Shown here: positions 20,297-29,827 of the stretch, piece by piece
Layout of the letters: the number at the start of each line of letters is the position of its first letter
How positions within the stretch are numbered: the first letter of the stretch is position 1
DNA from: Mycoplasmopsis gallinacea
GTDB taxonomy: Bacteria > Bacillota_I > Bacilli_A > Mycoplasmatales > Metamycoplasmataceae
Assembly (NCBI RefSeq): GCF_900660495.1
Contig: NZ_LR214950.1
Span: 744,001 to 808,000 of the forward strand
Length of the DNA: 64,000 nt
Direction: 5' to 3'
The notes under the pieces: model-generated
What the model saw: only the letters and a program-made list of their open reading frames with translations
Database searches by the model: none
What the model was told of the DNA's origin: nothing
Translations under genes and position numbers: made by a program

Positions 20297-22255
20297 ATGA
20301 AAACTACTTGAAAAACGAATCTAATTAAATATATATCAGCAATTTCTGTGTCTTCAATAGGTTCAGAAGCTTTTAAATTAGGTTCATCTTTGTATATATA
20401 CAAAATTACTGGTGATTTTTGATTTGTGACAATGATGTATTTACTCATTCAATTACCATCTGTTATTGTTTATCTATTATCTTCTAAGATTATTAATTTA
20501 TTCAAAGATAAAACAATCTTATTTGTATCTGACATCATTAGTTCATTGGTTCTTTTTATTTTGTTAATTGTTCAGTTCTTTTTGTCTGAAAAATTAAATT
20601 CAAATGAATTTTCTATAATTTTAATAATTGTTAGTTGTCTTTTAGGGTTTATCCATTCTTATAGATTTATTCACTTAAAAAACATTTTGTATTATGTGGC
20701 TCCGGATGAAAAAGCGCTATCAAAATTTAATTTAGGTAACTCACTTTCTCTTTCTATTTCTTTTGTGTTGTCACCAATTTTTTCATTGTTTATATATAAG
20801 AGTCTGCCTTTTTATTGTTTAGTGATATTTAATATTTTTACTTATATAGCATCATCTATGTTTTATTTAAGTATCAAAACAAGTAAATTGGCTTATATTT
20901 TTGATAAAGATTTTAACGATAATATAAATGTTGAAAAAAGTAAAAAGATAAAGTTTTATTCATGGATGTTCATTTTATTATTTTCCGTTGTAATAGGAAT
21001 TATTTTATATCCTAAACAAAGTGGATTGATTCAATTTTTTAAATATACAGAGAAATATGAATATAACGAATGAAGTTTCTTTTTAACTATCTGTATGTCG
21101 TTTTTTGGAATGGTAGGAGTTATCATTGGTTTTATAATTAGCCATTTTTCAAAAAGCAAAAATTATTTAAATCCGGCAACAATAATTTTATCTATTGCCA
21201 CACTCAATATAGTTTGAATATTTATATCATTATCTCGTAATATGCTTGTTACACTGGTTGTTTATATTGTTATAAATTCCTTCCAACAATTGTTATTTAG
21301 TTTGGCATTACCTATTTTTTATAATATTTCATATCAAATATTTGATAAAAAGAAATTCCATATGCAAAACGGAATTTCACTAACAATAAGAATTGTCGTA
21401 AGCTCTCTTTTTATAATATTATTCACTTGAATAAACAATTTATTAAGTTATTTCTGAGCATTCTTGACTTATTCATTGATACTTTTAGTTATTTCATTAT
21501 TAATTTATGTATTTTATTTCATGCTTTTTGCCAATAAAGATAAATATTATAGTAATAAAAACATCTACGATAGATATTTAGAATATAGTAAATATGGTTT
21601 GTGAAATTCAGAAAAAAATATAGTGTCTAATTATTTTCCTGATAGAGAAAAAGATTTTAAAATTTTAGATATTGGTTGTGGAATGGGTAGAACAACATTT
21701 GCGCTTAAAAAGCTATATCCGAATTCTCAAATTGATGCTATTGACATTTCTGAAGAGTTTATTCAATATTGCAATTCTTTAAAAGAAAATAACAGGATTA
21801 AATTTTATCATCAAAGCATAACATCGAGTTTTAAAGGTAGTCGAAAATACGATTTAATAATATTTCCATTTAATGGTTTCACTAATATTATTAAAGAAAA
21901 AGAAATCCACAAAACCTTTCAAAATATTTATAAATTGTTAAAAAATGATGGTGTTTTTATTTTGACAACACATTATTTATACTCAAAACCAGAATATGAA
22001 AATTATTGAAAAAATATTGTAAAAATAGATGAATTAGAGCTATTTGATGATAAAAAAGTGTTAACAACAACAGAATTTGGCGTCTCAATTTCTAATAGGT
22101 TTTATTCTGTGAAAAACATTATAAATTTAGCAAATACACACAATTTTGTTGTAGATAAAATGTTCAATAGGAATGAAGAAGAAGAACCGGATTGAGTAAA
22201 AACTATTTCTACACCTGTTACTTTTTATTGTTTAAAAAAGAAAGGTGTCAAATAA
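20297..22255 (+). CDS. MFS-type permease fused to a class I SAM-dependent methyltransferase
   Basis: 652 residues in one uninterrupted frame with several TGA (Trp) codons. Residues 1 to about 420 are highly hydrophobic, around 10-12 membrane helices, with an MFS-like opening 'KYISAISVSSIGSEAFKLG'. From about 430 the protein is soluble and shows a Rossmann methyltransferase: motif I 'ILDIGCGMGRTTFALK' near 458, then 'IDAIDISEEFI', 'KYDLIIFPFNG' and a motif 'LLKNDGVFILTTH'. The ATG at 20297 has only a weak GAAAG upstream. Substrates of both halves are unknown. The fusion suggests that methylation is coupled to transport of the same small molecule or peptide. More AT-rich than flanking housekeeping genes. 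Confidence 0.78.
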
Positions 22256-22300
22256 GCTAAAGAAGATATTTCTAAACACTTTGCGCTTTGAAATTAAAAC

Positions 22301-22337
22301 AAAAACACCACCCTTCTAAATGTTGGATGGTGTTTTT
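22301..22337. terminator. Bidirectional terminator between MFS fusion and pepO
   Basis: AAAAACACCA and TGGTGTTTTT arms with T-runs on both strands, between two convergent genes. Confidence 0.8.
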
Positions 22338-22370
22338 GTGTAATATAAATAATAAATTTAAGGAAATTTA

Positions 22371-24275
22371 TTATCAAATTTTTACCATTTTTTCAGGCGC
22401 TAAATACATTTTATCACCTTCAGAAATTTCATACTCTTTTTGGAAATCAAGGTTGTTTTTAAGTTGAATATTTGTTCTTAATTTAACCGGTGCATGAACA
22501 TCTGTTTGAAGTAATAATTTAGCTGTTTTTTCTGTGTATTTTAATTTTCAAATTTCAGCATAATTTTCAAAGAATTTTCTTGGGTTATAATCTTTTTCTC
22601 TTTTTGCAGCTTCTAATGCGCAAGCAAATCCACCAGCATCAGCGATGTTTTCTGAAACAGTTAATTTACCATTGCATTTTCCAACTTCAATTTCTTCTCC
22701 ATCAAAAAGATCAATCATTGCCTGAGTTTTTTCTTTAAATTTAGCAAAATCTTCTTCGGTTCATCAGTTTTTCATATTTCCTTTTTCATCAAAAAGGGCA
22801 CCATTGTTATCAAATCCGTGTGAAATTTCGTGAGCAATAACAGTTCCGATTCCACCAAAGTTAGCACTGCTACTTTGTTCGAGTGAGTAAAAAGGTTTTT
22901 GTAAGATTCCGGCTGGGAAAACAATTGAGTTTGTAGTTGGACTATAGTAAGCATTAACCATAGCAGGTGTCATTGATCAAATTTTCTTATTAACTTTTTC
23001 ACCACATTTTGCTAGGTTATATTCATGAGAAATTGCACTAAAACTTAAAATGTTATCAATGATGCTTCCATTTTCCTCAAATGTTTTTGTTTTGTACTTG
23101 TCATAGTAGCTTTCAATTTCATCTGGATAACCAATCATTACATTAAGTGAATTTAATTTTAAAATAGCTTTTTTAATTGTTTCAGGGCTTAAGAAAGTAT
23201 TTTTTTCTAAACGTTCTTGGTAAACTTGGATCATATTTTGGATCATTTTTTCAACATCAGCTTTAGCTTTAGGTCCAAAATATGTAAGTCCATAGTAAAG
23301 CCCAATAGGCATTTTGAAAAATGACATAGCTGTTAAGTAAGCAGCTTTTTCTTTAGGTTTAGCTTCCTTAACACCTGAGATAAATCTTGAATATTCACCA
23401 GCAAGCACTCTTGTGTCTTCATCTAAATATTGAGCATTTGCGAAGATATTATCTACAATTAAGTAGTCTCTGTAAATTTCAAAGTTTTGCTCATTAAAGA
23501 TTTTTGGGAATTGTTCAAAAATATATGGGTTTCCTAAAATAACTTTTTGTAAATCTTTTTTAGTTAAATGCTTAGAAATTTTAGCTACGCTAAATCCAAA
23601 TTGCTCTGTAACTTGGTCTAATGTGTAAGGGTTGTAGTAGTTTTTAACAATAGCTCTTTCTTCACTTGAGAGCTGAGCTTCTACTAATAAAGCATCAAAT
23701 TTAAGGGCATTTTCAACGATTTTACTTGCTTCTGATGCGCTTTTTCCATATTTAACTAATAATTTAGTAGCAACTTCTTGATATTTACCTAAAAGTTCTT
23801 CTTTTTTCTTTTCATTAGCATAATCTTTTTTATCTGGAAGGATAATTCCTGGAATCCCTAATCATAAAACATTTACTGAGCTATCTTCAAAATCTGAATA
23901 GCTGTAAATTTCATAAGGCATTGATCTAAGTTTTTTAGCAAGTTCGATGTAATTTTGGTCAACTTCAGCAAATGATTTTAAAGATTCGATAGTTTCAATA
24001 ATTGGTTTAAGAGGATTCATTCCAAGAGCTTCTCTTTTTTCTCAATCTGTAAGCATTCTATAAAATTTCACGTATTCGTGAATTCTTTGATCATTTGGGA
24101 GATCTGCTTTACCTGTAGCTCAATCATTAGATAAATTCTTTAATAATTTTTCTAATTCAATATCCAAAATGATAAATGAACCATATGCAGAACGATCTGA
24201 AGGAATTTCTGTTTTATCTAATCATTCTTTATTTACTGCATCAAAAAAGTCATTTTTAATTAGTTTTGAATTCAT
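22371..24275 (-). CDS. pepO: M13-family metallopeptidase (PepO/neprilysin-like endopeptidase)
   Basis: 634 residues, normal for PepO. The zinc motif HEISH follows 'GGIGTVIA', and the third ligand and catalytic Asp are in 'ENIADAGG'. The N-terminus begins '[19 protein letters not shown]', close to the M13 start, and no signal peptide is visible, so it is probably a cytosolic oligopeptidase. The terminal CxxW of the family is reduced to a final Trp (KMVKIW). A clean AAGGAG precedes ATG. Confidence 0.93.
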
Positions 24276-24365
24276 TTTTACTCCTTTTATTTTTATTTAC
24301 AATAAATAATATTTTAATTATATTTTATTTGCACTATTAGCTAGCAAATAAATTTTAAAAATAAA

Positions 24366-24383
24366 AGGTAGCATTTGCTACCT
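24366..24383 (-). terminator. Terminator after clpB
   Basis: AGGTAGC-N4-GCTACCT with a T-rich tail on the minus strand. Confidence 0.75.
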
Positions 24384-24388
24384 AAATA

Positions 24389-26497
24389 TTAAATTTCAAA
24401 TTCATTATCTTTTACATTCAATTCAACTTTGGTATCGTGCAAGTCTTTTTCAATAATTCTAAGAGCAATAACACTTTCAATTCTTTTTTGAATGTATCTT
24501 TTAATTGGACGAGCACCGTATTCAGGGTCAAAAGCATCATCTAAAACTTTATTAATAACTTTATCTGTATAAGTTAAATCAATGTTTTTGGCTTCTTTAA
24601 TTCTTTTTACTAATTTATCAAGTTCAATTTTAATGATAGCTTTTACATTATCTTTAGATAATGGGTTAAAGCAAATGATTTCATCAATTCTATTGATAAA
24701 TTCTGGTCTTAAGAACTGAGTGAGAATTACTTTAACTTCTTTATCTGAAAGAGGTCCTTTGTTTTCGATAATTTCTTTAGCCCCTAAATTTGAAGTCATA
24801 ATAACAATTAAATTACGACAGTTGATAATTTTACCTTTTGAATCACGAATCATCCCATTATCTAAAAGTTGTAAGAACACATTTAACACATCTGGATGAG
24901 CTTTTTCAATTTCATCAAGAAGTAAAATTGTATAAGGATTTTTTCTAATTCTTTCAGCTAAATGCCCTCCTTCGTCAAAACCGACATAACCTGGAGGAGC
25001 TCCAATTATTTTAGCTACGCTGTGTTTTTCCATATATTCAGACATATCAAGACGAATCATTTGTTTTTCGCTATCAAATAATTGAAGTGCTAATTTTCTT
25101 GCAAGTTCAGTTTTACCAACTCCTGTTGGTCCTAAGAATAAGAAACTAGCAAGTGGTTTATTTGGGTCATTAATATTAGCTTTAGTTCTTAAAATAGCCC
25201 GAGAAACTAAATCAATAGCTTGTTTTTGACCCATAATTTCATTATTTAATTCTTTTTCTAAGTTAATTAATTTATTTTTTTCAGTTTCAATTAATTTTTT
25301 AATTGGAATTTTAGTTCATTTAGAAATAATTTTGGCAATATCTTCTTCTAAAACAATGTCTTTTAATAATGCATTAGCACTATTTTTAGCAAATTCAATT
25401 TCCTCAATTTGTTTTTCGATTTTAGGAATGTCGCTATATTTAATTTTTGAAGCTAATTCAAAATTCCCTTCATTTTGAGCATTTTGGAAACTAAATTTTA
25501 AATCTGAAAGTCTTTTTTGAAGTTGTGAAAGCTCATTCACTTTTTCTTTCTCAGTTTTTCATTGTTTTTCTAATTGAGCAATTTTTTCATCACCTATTTT
25601 AATTAAGTTAGTTAACTCTTGAACTCTTGCGGCTTGATTTTTACTATCTCTAAGCGCAATTTTTTCCATTTCAAGTTTTATTTTTTCTTGTTTAAGTTTT
25701 TCAAGAACTTCAGGTTCAAAGTTCATTTCAGTTTTAATTGTTGCAGCTGCTTCATCGACTAAATCGATTGCTTTATCAGGTAAAAATCTATCTGTAATAT
25801 ATCTATTAGATAATTTAGCAGCAGCAATAAGAGCATCATCAGAGATTTTAACTTTATGGTAGTGTTCTAATCTTTCTTTAATCCCTCTTAAAATAGTAAT
25901 TGTACTTTCAACATTTGGTTCTTCGACATCTATTTTTTGCATTCTTCTTTCTAAAGCTGCATCACTTTCTATGTATTTACGATATTCATCAAAAGTTGTT
26001 GCACCTACTAAATGAAGCATCCCTCTAGCCATTAAAGGTTTAATGATGTTAGCAGCATCCATTCCTGAATTTGAACCAGTTTTACCTGTACCAATTAACA
26101 TATGAATTTCATCAATAAATAAAATAAGTTCATCTTTACTTTCTTCAACTTCTTTTAATAATTGTTTCAATCTTTTTTCAAATTCACCTTGGTAAGATGC
26201 ACCAGCAATTAATGCAGGAAGATCAATTTCAATAACTTCAGCATTTTTTAAGTTTTCAGGAACTTGACCTTCAATTATTTTATGAGCAAGTCCTTCAACA
26301 ATAGCTGTTTTACCAACCCCAGGTTCTCCAACTAAAACAGGGTTATTTTTAGTTTTCCTACTTAAAATCCGAATCATTCTACGAATTTCATCATCTCTAC
26401 CAATAACTGGATCAAGTTTGTTTGCTTCAGCAAGTTTAGTTAAGTTTTTACCATATTTAACTAATGCTTTTTCTTCTTTTTCATAACTCATATTCAT
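24389..26497 (-). CDS. clpB: ATP-dependent disaggregase ClpB lacking the N domain
   Basis: 702 residues, about 150 shorter than full-length ClpB because the N-terminal domain is absent, as in several mycoplasmas. Two AAA+ modules are intact: Walker A 'GEPGVGKTA' and '[10 protein letters not shown]', Walker B '[11 protein letters not shown]' and '[12 protein letters not shown]'. A coiled-coil M domain lies between, rich in Lys/Glu. It rescues aggregated proteins with DnaK. Start ATG at 26497 is 7 bases after AGGAGG. A CIRCE-like inverted repeat upstream suggests HrcA control. Confidence 0.95.
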
Positions 26498-26546
26498 ATT
26501 CTTTCCTCCTTGATTCCATCTTTATATATAATATTTTATCATAAAT

Positions 26547-26573
26547 TTAGCAAACAAGTAATTCAATTGCTAA
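26547..26573. promoter_or_regulatory. Degenerate CIRCE (HrcA operator) upstream of clpB
   Basis: TTAGCAAAC-N9-AATTGCTAA matches the CIRCE layout TTAGCACTC-N9-GAGTGCTAA exactly in spacing and in the outer six bases of each arm. It lies about 50 bases before the clpB start. The inner bases differ, so binding affinity is uncertain. Confidence 0.6.
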
Positions 26574-26677
26574 ATTTATTTCGGAGAAAAAATTGAGACT
26601 CTTTCCTTATATTTATACAATAAGTAATTCAAACTCCTTAAATAAAGTTTTCTTTAAAGGAAAAAGTTAAATAAAAA

Positions 26678-26892
26678 GGCTGGCCATAAGCCAACCCCGG
26701 TGTTTCTAAACGAGAAGAAACACCTTACCATATGAATTATAAAAGATTTGTTTCTAAACAGAGTTTCAACAATCCTACCCTTTTTAATATCTCCAGTTAA
26801 AAAAAGAGGATCTAAATTGCGAAAACGAATTTTAGCAATTATGTGCCTAATTATCCTCTGTTAAAAAATAAATAGGCACATAATTATTATAT
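26678..26892 (-). ncRNA. Candidate structured non-coding RNA, about 210 nt
   Basis: Minus strand, no ORF. A TATAAT-like box lies just upstream at about 26884-26894. The 5' end holds a 13-bp perfect inverted repeat (TAGGCACATAATT, 26873-26885, with 26837-26849). It overlaps an alternative hairpin (AGAGGAT 26805-26811 / ATCCTCT 26853-26859, with inner AATTGC/GCAATT) that runs into seven T, like an attenuator. Further on is GGTGTTTC/GAAACACC (26699-26724), and a final GC-rich stem (26678-26696) is followed by five T. It is not RNase P RNA, tmRNA or SRP RNA by their conserved cores. Identity unknown. Confidence 0.5.
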
Positions 26893-27064
26893 ATAAAAAT
26901 ATAGATATTAAAAAATTGAGCTAAGACGATCAAGAAAATAAAAATAAAAATTTTGCTTGCTCTAATTTTTTAGTGTATAATAAATTTCGCACATATTAAA
27001 TAAGCGAGAATTTATAAAAATAAAAAATTTATAAAAAAATATTTGTTTGATTTTATTTATGTGC

Positions 27065-27070
27065 TATAAT
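27065..27070 (+). promoter_or_regulatory. -10 box of the tRNA-Leu/tRNA-Lys operon
   Basis: TATAAT preceded by TGC (extended -10), with TTGTTT 16 bases upstream and the first tRNA starting 19 bases downstream. Confidence 0.75.
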
Positions 27071-27088
27071 AATTTAGCAAACAAAAAA

Positions 27089-27175
27089 GCCCAGGTGGCG
27101 GAATAGGTAGACGCAAGGGACTTAAAATCCCTCGGTCGCAAGACTGTGCTGGTTCAAGTCCAGTCCTGGGCACCA
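27089..27175 (+). tRNA. tRNA-Leu (UAA)
   Basis: 87 nt including encoded CCA. Acceptor arms GCCCAGG/CCTGGGC pair fully. The anticodon loop CTTAAAA places TAA at 34-36. A long variable arm is present, as expected for leucine. Confidence 0.96.
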
Positions 27176-27181
27176 AGATGA

Positions 27182-27257
27182 GCGCCCTTAGCTCAGCAGG
27201 TAGAGCAAATGGCTTTTAACCATTGGGTCAGAGGTTCGAATCCTCTAGGGCGTACCA
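27182..27257 (+). tRNA. tRNA-Lys (UUU)
   Basis: 76 nt with encoded CCA. Anticodon stem AATGG/CCATT and loop CTTTTAA give anticodon TTT. Six bases after tRNA-Leu, so co-transcribed. Confidence 0.95.
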
Positions 27258-27273
27258 TTTCAAGAAATTGTCC

Positions 27274-27302
27274 AAAAACACCTTGTAAAAGGTGTTTTTT
27301 TC
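27274..27302 (+). terminator. Terminator of the tRNA operon
   Basis: AAAAACACCTT-GTAA-AAGGTGTTTTTT. Confidence 0.9.
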
Positions 27303-27428
27303 CACACTTTTTTAAAAAACTACAGCAATTAAGATGCATAATTTTTTTAAAAAATTTTAAATAATGTAAAATTTTTAATGCTTATTTTATAAATAAGCAT
27401 TCATAACAAAAAAAGGATGTATTTTAAT

Positions 27429-28531
27429 ATGTTAGAAACATTAAAAGCTGTTATGTCCAATTCGCAATTATGGGGAGCAATCTTATCAACAATTTTAATT
27501 GTTGCTTTAGGATTTACTCTTGTTAAAATCAAAGTATTTAAAGCTGAATGAAAAGGTGTTTTAAATGCGATTGTTTTAAAAGTAGCTCTTCCTGCACTTG
27601 CTATTTCAGGATTTATGAAAACAGCTACAATTAAAGAGCTTCAAGAGCAAGGAGTTGTTCTTGGTATCTCTGTTGCATTTTATGCAATTCTTTGTTTAAT
27701 AGCTTTTGTTTGAGTAAATTACTCAAACAAAAAAGTATCTTCAAAAATTACAGATAACTCAATTGTGCAAACAATTGGTGGTGAAAATGTATCTCAAGGA
27801 AAAGCCCTTGTTATTTGAATGATGCTTATCTTTGGAAGCACAACATTCTTTGGACTTCCAATTATTAAATCAGTATATAACTCTGGAGTACCAGCAGCTA
27901 ATATCTGATCAATTCCATATAGAGTATTTTTATACTCATACTGCTTTATGCTTATGGCAGGGTTAAAATTTGACCGTGCAAATATTACAAAATCATTAAA
28001 AACTGCTCTTTTAAATCCTATTGTTATTGGAACATTTGTAGGGCTTATTTGTTATTTAAGTGGTTTAATTCCTGCAAAAATTTTCCAAAGTGCAAATGAA
28101 AAGGAAAAATTGTTGCTTGATTTGACCTTTCAGTAACTGCACCATGATTACACAAACCATTTACATATTTAAGTGGTCTTGCTAGTCCATTAGTATGATT
28201 ATCAATTGGTATGACTTTAGCAACTTCAAACCTTGCTTCAGCTGCTAAAAATAAATGAGTATGAATTTTTGCTGTTTTAAAATTAGTAGCTCTTCCAGCT
28301 ATGGTATTCGGAGTGTTCTGAGCCTTAAATGCAGGTGCATTAGTGACAAAAGCAGTTGCAGCTTCAATGGTTATTTTTGCTGCAGTTCCACCTGCTACAG
28401 TTGTTATTGCTTACGCAATGCAATATAAAAACAATGAACAATTTGCAGCTGAGTGCTCTGCTTTAACAACACTTCTTGCAATTGTTGCAATCCCATTCTG
28501 AATCTTCATTTGTGAAGTAGCTTTTAGATAA
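27429..28531 (+). pseudogene. AEC (auxin efflux carrier)-family permease with a frameshift
   Basis: The first 235 codons, starting MLETLKAVMSNSQLWGAILS, form an AEC-type membrane transporter. The frame then meets TAA at 28134. The remaining C-terminal half (starting around 'WFDLSVTAPWLHKPF' and ending at the TAA 28529-28531) continues in the next frame, with the expected AEC helices. The break falls at or near a run of five A (28105-28109); one extra A restores a single 367-residue protein. AEC members carry malate or lactate. The gene lies 14 bases before D-lactate dehydrogenase. It may be a true pseudogene, a phase-variable tract or a sequencing error. Confidence 0.8.
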
Positions 28532-28545
28532 AAAGGAGTAAATAA

Positions 28546-29532
28546 ATGAAAGTAATTTGTTTTGGTGTTAGGGATGTTGAAAAACCTATCTTCGAAAAAT
28601 ATAATAAAAACTATAACTATGATTTAGAACTCCGTGGCGAATCTTTAAGTGCAGATAATGTTGATTGTGTTAAAGGTTTTGATGCAATTATTGCTCGTGC
28701 TAGCGACAAAATCAACTGTGATGTACTTGAAAAAGTTAAAGAATTCGGAATTAAATATGTTTTAACAAGAACTGTTGGTTTTGACCACATGGACGTATCT
28801 AAAGGTAGAGAATTAGGTATTTTAATGGCTCGTGTGCCAAGTTATTCTCCAACAGCTATTTCTGAGGTTGCTGTATCAATGGCGCAATCGCTTTCAAGAA
28901 AAACAGCTCACTTTGCTTACAATGCTTCAAAACACAATTTCCAAATCGATCCATTTGGATTTGCTAAAGAAATGAAAAACAGTGTTGTAGCAATTATTGG
29001 AACTGGAAAAATTGGTTATGAATCAGCTAAAATGTTTAAAGGGCTTGGGGCTAAAGTTCTTGGATACGATCCATATCCAAATGAAAAAGCTAAAGAAGTT
29101 CTTGAATATGGTTCATTAGATGAAGTACTTGCTCAAGCTGACATTGTTTCATTCCATATGCCTTATATTAAAGGCGTAAATGACAAAATGATTAATAAAG
29201 ACTTACTTTCAAAAATGAAAGATGGTTCAATTTTAATCAATAGTGCTAGAGGTCAAATCCAAGATGAAAGCGCAATTTTAGAAGCTTTAGAATCAGGAAA
29301 ACTTAGTGGAGCTGGACTTGATGTTTTATACGAAGAAAAGCTTTACTTTGGTAAAAATCAACCTGAAATTAAAGATGAAGTGATCTTAAAACTTTTAAGT
29401 ATGTATCCAAGAGTATTAGTGTCACCTCACATTGGAAGCTACACAGATGAAGCAGTTGCTAATATGGTTGAAATTTCATATGAAAACCTTAAAAACTTTG
29501 TAGAATCTGGTGATTGTCCAAACAAACTTTAA
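28546..29532 (+). CDS. ldhA: D-lactate dehydrogenase (D-2-hydroxyacid dehydrogenase family)
   Basis: 328 residues, typical length. NAD-binding 'AIIGTGKIGYESAKMFKGLG', catalytic Arg in 'LINSARGQ', Glu in the following segment and catalytic His in 'LVSPHIGSYTDEA'. It reduces pyruvate to D-lactate, regenerating NAD+ for glycolysis. Good AAAAGGAG upstream. It follows the AEC permease in an apparent operon, which suggests that the permease once exported or imported lactate or a related acid. Confidence 0.88.
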   Translation: MKVICFGVRDVEKPIFEKYNKNYNYDLELRGESLSADNVDCVKGFDAIIARASDKINCDVLEKVKEFGIKYVLTRTVGFDHMDVSKGRELGILMARVPSYSPTAISEVAVSMAQSLSRKTAHFAYNASKHNFQIDPFGFAKEMKNSVVAIIGTGKIGYESAKMFKGLGAKVLGYDPYPNEKAKEVLEYGSLDEVLAQADIVSFHMPYIKGVNDKMINKDLLSKMKDGSILINSARGQIQDESAILEALESGKLSGAGLDVLYEEKLYFGKNQPEIKDEVILKLLSMYPRVLVSPHIGSYTDEAVANMVEISYENLKNFVESGDCPNKL

Positions 29533-29540
29533 TTAAAACA

Positions 29541-29575
29541 AAAAATCGAAAGGCTCATTAGCTTTTCGATTTTTT
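29541..29575 (+). terminator. Terminator after ldhA
   Basis: AAAAATCGAAA and TTTTCGATTTTT arms. Confidence 0.88.
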
Positions 29576-29580
29576 GCATA

Positions 29581-29695
29581 AAAAATGTAAGCATGCTCGC
29601 TTACACTGATATTATTTTGCGAATGGCGGGTCACTATACGCAAGCAGCGATTTGATCTAAGCAAATCTCACCCTTTCGTTATTAACGAAAGCATT
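29581..29695 (-). ncRNA. Candidate small structured RNA (about 110 nt) with own promoter and terminator
   Basis: Minus strand, no ORF. Promoter TTGACT (29724-29729) and TATAAT (29702-29707), 16-base spacer, is the strongest in the window. Predicted elements in RNA order: hairpin CTTTCGTT/AACGAAAG (29673-29691), hairpin GATTTG/CAAATC (29649-29667), stem TTGCG/CGCAA (29617-29643), and a terminator TGTAAGC/GCTTACA (29586-29605) followed by five T. GGGT of the 5' part can pair with ACCC in the loop of TTGCG/CGCAA, forming a pseudoknot. I could not match it to SRP, 6S, tmRNA or RNase P RNA. Lies between the convergent ldhA and lepA terminators. Confidence 0.6.
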
Positions 29696-29800
29696 AAATT
29701 TATTATAAACTAATTTGCTAAGCAGTCAATTCTTTTGTTTGGTATTTTTGTTCCCTAAAAATAGGCATCTATGGAATTATTAAGCAAGTTAGCTAAACAA

Positions 29801-29825
29801 AAATTCACGCTAAATGCGTGAATTT
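29801..29825 (-). terminator. Terminator after lepA
   Basis: AAATTCACGC and GCGTGAATTT arms with a short T tail on the minus strand, 3 bases past the lepA stop. Confidence 0.8.
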
Positions 29826-29827
29826 CA

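Noticed and set aside
20236-20448. 70-codon minus-strand ORF near the MFS start
   Set aside because: It is antisense to the N-terminus of the MFS-methyltransferase gene once TGA is read as Trp; no ribosome site.
18500-22300. Prophage or integrative conjugative element
   Set aside because: No integrase, phage structural or conjugation genes are present; only a few accessory genes.
22772-22954. Second minus-strand ORF in the peptidase gene
   Set aside because: Out of frame with PepO, which has the conserved HEISH motif in the main frame.
26678-26892. RNase P RNA, tmRNA or SRP RNA in the region upstream of clpB
   Set aside because: None of the conserved cores (GAGGAAAGTCC, tmRNA resume codon with CCACCA end, or GGAAGCAGCC-type SRP loop) is present.
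28134-28136. Programmed -1 frameshift at the AEC permease
   Set aside because: The A-run is short and the flanking codons (GAA AAA) do not form a good slippery heptamer, so an indel or error is more likely.
29581-29695. SRP RNA on the plus strand
   Set aside because: A partial AAGCAGC match exists, but the promoter and terminator are on the minus strand and the rest of the SRP core is missing.
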